A stretch of DNA of 40,502 nt from Rhodanobacteraceae bacterium (lineage in GTDB: Bacteria > Acidobacteriota > Terriglobia > Terriglobales > Acidobacteriaceae), in assembly GCA_903970285.1 (NCBI GenBank), contig CAJCHN010000043.1, forward strand, positions 1 through 40,502, read 5' to 3'. The notes beneath the pieces are model-generated. The model was given only the letters and a program-made list of their open reading frames with translations, ran no database searches and was not told the DNA's origin. Of this stretch, positions 37,869 to 40,502 are shown one piece after another (the stretch's first letter is position 1; every line of letters starts with the position of its first letter). A program made the position numbers and the translations under genes.

Positions 37869-37938
37869 GGCCGATACTCCTTCGCCGCGGTCAAGGCGCC
37901 TGCGACTCCGCAGCTCACCTCACCCCTGTTTGATGCGC

Positions 37939-37968
37939 ACTATAGTCCTTCGCGCCTACGATTGTCAT
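37939..37968 (-). promoter_or_regulatory. Promoter for the small membrane protein gene
   Basis: On the minus strand ATGACA (37968-37963; five of six of the -35 consensus), an 18-base spacer, and TATAGT (37944-37939; five of six of the -10) are correctly oriented, about 70 bp before the start at 37868. Confidence 0.55.
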
Positions 37969-38078
37969 GGGATTTCCTGAAAACCTGCTTGACTCTTAAC
38001 CGCCCGCCGGTGTAGCGCAATTTGTTTCGGCGGCGAATCCAACGCAGCAAAGAACCTGGCGGCAACCGGCTTCACCGC

Positions 38079-38345
38079 TCAAAGATCCCGCTCTCGTCCA
38101 CCCGTCACCAGCCGTACCAGCCACGTCAGCAGAATCGCACCAACCACGGCTACAAAGATCGTGTAAATCATTCCGCCCGCCCCGGCAAATCCCAGGTGCG
38201 TCATGACGAAGCCGCCCACAAACGCACCGACAATCCCAACAATGATGTCCACGACGAAACCGTAGCCCTCGCCCTTCATGATCTTGCCCGTCAGCCATCC
38301 CGCAATGACGCCTACTACCAGCCACCAGAAGATTCCGTGTCCCAT
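38079..38345 (-). CDS. GlsB/YeaQ/YmgE-family membrane protein
   Basis: An 88-residue protein with three hydrophobic segments. FWWLVVGVIAGWLTGKIMKGEGYGFVVDIIVGIVGAFVGGFV is the distinctive opening of the YeaQ/YmgE (transglycosylase-associated) family: a Gly-rich helix, G-WL-GK, then a D--VGI-GA-VGG repeat. Members are small inner-membrane proteins often induced in stress; their molecular role is unsettled. GGAGG lies four to five bases before the ATG. A 7-bp inverted repeat lies in its upstream region. Confidence 0.9.
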   Translation of the reverse strand: MGHGIFWWLVVGVIAGWLTGKIMKGEGYGFVVDIIVGIVGAFVGGFVMTHLGFAGAGGMIYTIFVAVVGAILLTWLVRLVTGGRERDL

Positions 38346-38373
38346 ATTGCCTCCACTTAGATTGAATGCAACC

Positions 38374-38394
38374 CGCAGCGCTGAAAACGCTGCG
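38374..38394 (-). terminator. Hairpin between the unknown secreted gene and the YeaQ-like gene
   Basis: CGCAGCG (38374-38380) and CGCTGCG (38388-38394) are perfect 7-bp arms with a seven-base loop. It lies 28 bp before the YeaQ-like start and could end the upstream minus-strand transcript, or sit in the YeaQ-like leader. Confidence 0.35.
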
Positions 38395-38478
38395 AGTGTG
38401 CTCCAAGTCTACCCATACACAGGCGTCAAGCGGCGGTAGAGAAGGCTGGTTCCCCTCTTCAGCTGCCGCGCTGCTCTC

Positions 38479-39045
38479 TCAGCGGGGCACAGACAGTGCA
38501 GGCGGCGCCAAGGGAACAATCGCGGCGTCGGAGATGCTGATCACAAAGGGCTCCCGGTCGTGAGCCCTGACAACGCCTCGAAATGTGACCATCGATCCAG
38601 GCGGGAAGTTTCCTGGATCAACTGTGGAAGCGAAGTGCAGGGCAAAATCCGCCGTCCCCGATCGGAACGCCTCTTCCCCACATCGAACCGAAACTGTCGA
38701 AGCAGTGGCACCCACCACGACTGCATGCTGCAGCATCGCTGGGCGGTCTGCGAGGTAATCGCTCCACATACGCGCCTCGTTCTCCGGCGACCCATATCGC
38801 AGGACAAACTCCTTATCGTTGCCGGTCAGCAGAGCGAGGTCCGGGGTCTCGCGCACCGCTTTGTCAGCCAACGCCTGGTTTTCACGCCCGGTAAAGGTTT
38901 TTTCTCCAGGCCACGCCGGACCACAAGCGAAATGAATCGTCTGCGCCGAGCCGCCGGTCAACAAAGCGATGAGAAGTGTCGTCAGCATGAACGATCGGAT
39001 ACAGGGCCGAAAGCAAGAATCTTTGCGAGACCTGAGTGCCGGCAT
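38479..39045 (-). CDS. Secreted protein of unknown function
   Basis: A 188-residue protein with a basic n-region followed by a hydrophobic stretch (FMLTTLLIALLTGGSAQT), so it is probably exported with cleavage near residue 34; a second ATG at 38988 would give a shorter, more typical signal. Two Cys (in FACGPAWPG and VRCGEEAF) could form a disulfide. The middle part (SPENEARMWSDYLADRPAMLQHAVVVGATASTVSVRCGEE) and the C-terminal MVTFRGVVRAHDREPFVISISDA suggest a small beta barrel, possibly OB-like. I do not recognise the family. GGGGG is six bases before the ATG at 39045. Confidence 0.6.
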   Translation of the reverse strand: MPALRSRKDSCFRPCIRSFMLTTLLIALLTGGSAQTIHFACGPAWPGEKTFTGRENQALADKAVRETPDLALLTGNDKEFVLRYGSPENEARMWSDYLADRPAMLQHAVVVGATASTVSVRCGEEAFRSGTADFALHFASTVDPGNFPPGSMVTFRGVVRAHDREPFVISISDAAIVPLAPPALSVPR

Positions 39046-39095
39046 GCTCCACCCCCGGTGCTGCTAAGAAAATAGCACTCCTTCGAGGATCACCA

Positions 39096-39860
39096 CTATC
39101 CCCTTGTGATCCCATCCAGAATGGACCCCACAACCCCGCCGGCGATCCCGCTCCCCACGTTCTGGGCGCGCCGCTCGCCCGGGGCATACTCCAGGATCTG
39201 GTGCGCCAGGCGGGAGATGGGCAGCGTCTGCAGCCATACCCGGCCCGGCCCGGTCAGCGCGGCCAGGAAAATTCCATCGCCGCCAAATATCAGGTTCTTT
39301 ATCCCCCGAATCATGGTGATCTGGAAGGAAACACCACCGGTAAACGCTCCCACATGGCCGGGGTGCACCCGCAGCATCTCCCCCGGTCGCAGGTCCTTAA
39401 CGATTACCTCGCCCGAAAGCTCCAGCCATGCGGTCCCAAACCCTGAGACCTTCTGAAGCAGAAACCCATCGCCGCCGAAGATGCCTGCCCCCAGCGACTG
39501 CTGGAAACCCACGCCAAGCTGAATCTGGTTCGTCGCGCACAAGAAGCCGTGCCGATGCACGTAAAACTCCTGCCCGCCACCTACCTCAACCGGCAGGATG
39601 TGCCCCGGCACTTTGGTCGCGAACGCCACCTCGCCCGGCATCCCCTGCGCCGCGTACTCGGTCATGAACAGCGTTCCGCCGCCCGCCACGCGCTTGATCG
39701 CGCCAAAGAACCCGCCGCCGCCCGCCATCTGCGTATGCGTGGTCATCTGGATCGATTGCGTCATCCAGCTCAGTTCCCCAGCCTCCGAGATGACAGCCTC
39801 CCCCGGCTGCAGCATCACCTCCAGCACCGGCATCGTGGTCCCAAAAATCCTGCTTTGCAT
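39096..39860 (-). CDS. AIM24-family protein (TIGR00266-like)
   Basis: The 254-residue protein has the AIM24 beta-rich fold: AVISEAGELSWMTQSIQMTTHTQMAGGGGFFGAIKRVAGGGTLFMTEY, then HILPVEVGGGQEFYVHRHGFLCAT, AWLELSGEVIVKDLRPGEMLRVHPGHV and GPGRVWLQTLPISRLAHQI. GGDG pairs mark internal repeats. The biochemical role is unknown. The ATG at 39860 is preferred (GAGGAG six bases before); a longer frame reaching 39977 adds a non-conserved Arg/Gly-rich stretch. Confidence 0.88.
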   Translation of the reverse strand: MQSRIFGTTMPVLEVMLQPGEAVISEAGELSWMTQSIQMTTHTQMAGGGGFFGAIKRVAGGGTLFMTEYAAQGMPGEVAFATKVPGHILPVEVGGGQEFYVHRHGFLCATNQIQLGVGFQQSLGAGIFGGDGFLLQKVSGFGTAWLELSGEVIVKDLRPGEMLRVHPGHVGAFTGGVSFQITMIRGIKNLIFGGDGIFLAALTGPGRVWLQTLPISRLAHQILEYAPGERRAQNVGSGIAGGVVGSILDGITRG

Positions 39861-40128
39861 CGCTTGCTCCTCGCTCGCGTGTCCGCGATCCGTCATCGGC
39901 CCGACCCGTTCATACGAACGCGCACCCGCGAAAGTTCCGTAGCCGCTCTGCGCGCCGGCGGCGCCTCGCCTCGCCACAGTCGCAGGCTACACCCTAACCG
40001 CCGCCAACTCAATTTGTAACCGGATTCGTCACCCATGCGCCCTCGCTCCCTGTGCCAACCTCCAGCCCAAACGGAAAGCCGTCTGCCAGCGATTCCACGG
40101 ACCAAACCGCGGCGGACCGCGCCTCGGC

Positions 40129-40502
40129 TTAGACCTCCCCCTTCACAATCACCGCCCCCGGCCGCTGCGCATACTCCGCCCACGACCCGTCGTACAGCCG
40201 CACCTTCTTCGCCCCGCACAGCTCCAGCCCCAGCGCCAGCACCGCCGCCGTCACCCCGGAACCGCAACTCGTCGTCACCGTTCGCTCCGGGTCCACCCCC
40301 CGCTCCGCGAACACCCGTGCAAGCTCCTCCACCGGCCTTAACCGCCCATCTGAAACCAGCTCGGTAAAGGGGAGGCTCCTCGCACCCGGCATATGCCCGG
40401 AGTTCAAACCCGGCCGAGGCTCCGGCGCTGTCCCCGCAAACCGCCCCGCCGGCCGCGCGTCCAGCACCTGCCCCCCTGCCGCCAGCGTCGCCTGCAACTC
40501 CG
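40129..40502 (-). CDS. Rhodanese-family sulfurtransferase, C-terminal part (cut by window edge)
   Basis: About 124 codons of a gene that continues beyond the right edge. The active-site loop CGSGVTA (Cys 29 residues before the ...AKKVRLYDGSWAEY segment) is that of 3-mercaptopyruvate/thiosulfate sulfurtransferases such as SseA, and GHMPGARSLPF and YDGSWAEYAQ are their second-domain landmarks. It would transfer sulfur to cyanide, thiols or another acceptor. The N-terminal inactive domain is not visible here. The frame is open at the edge, so no start is given. Confidence 0.85.
   Translation of the reverse strand, partial: ELQATLAAGGQVLDARPAGRFAGTAPEPRPGLNSGHMPGARSLPFTELVSDGRLRPVEELARVFAERGVDPERTVTTSCGSGVTAAVLALGLELCGAKKVRLYDGSWAEYAQRPGAVIVKGEV

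Overview
This looks like a chromosomal segment of a GC-rich Acidobacteriota bacterium, probably of the Terriglobia/Acidobacteriaceae type. The reasons are a very long Oar-like TonB-dependent receptor with an N-terminal carboxypeptidase-regulatory-like domain, a secreted FG-GAP/VCBS plus Ig-like protein next to a winged-helix/TPR membrane regulator, a stand-alone B12-dependent ribonucleotide reductase of about 1,100 residues, and Lhr and AIM24 family proteins. The assignment comes from gene families, not from a marker-gene comparison.

Layout. 1-8013: the start of a small membrane protein (minus, cut by the window edge), a secreted GDSL hydrolase (minus), a KdsC-like HAD phosphatase, a full-length Lhr-type helicase, a small Cys-rich DUF5522-like protein, a DUF985-type cupin and a luciferase-like monooxygenase broken by two frameshifts. 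8171-14380: a winged-helix/TM/TPR regulator diverging from a 1,237-residue FG-GAP/Ig-like surface protein, then a group II intron maturase remnant in a degenerate, repeat-containing spacer. 14380-17958: class II ribonucleotide reductase NrdJ with a clear TTGACA promoter element and a strongly structured leader. 18197-29603: a surface-sugar region holding two polytopic GT-C-like glycosyltransferases, a GT2 polyprenyl-phosphate glycosyltransferase, a TylF-like methyltransferase, an OafA-like acyltransferase, a split transketolase, an NAD-dependent epimerase/dehydratase, and the CDP-glucose enzymes RfbF and RfbG. 29908-35331: the TonB-dependent receptor, a strong intergenic hairpin, and an AzgA-type purine permease. 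35469-40502: a histidine kinase whose membrane domain resembles the ethylene-binding domain of plant ETR1, then minus-strand genes for a dienelactone hydrolase, small membrane proteins, an unknown secreted protein, an AIM24 protein and the C-terminal part of a thiosulfate/mercaptopyruvate sulfurtransferase.

How the genes may work together. RfbF and RfbG should make CDP-4-keto-6-deoxyglucose. The epimerase, split transketolase, methyltransferase and acyltransferase could modify that sugar or the glycan carrying it, and the GT2 and GT-C enzymes could transfer sugars from a polyprenyl carrier outside the membrane. No RfbH, Wzx or Wzy is visible here, so the pathway is incomplete in this window. 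The most notable signals are the ETR1-like sensor kinase, the nested hairpin in the nrdJ leader, the transketolase pair inside a CDP-hexose locus, and a recurring -10-like hexamer placed 5-7 bases before start codons that lack an obvious Shine-Dalgarno site, which suggests leaderless transcripts. No CRISPR array, tRNA, rRNA or intact insertion sequence was recognised.
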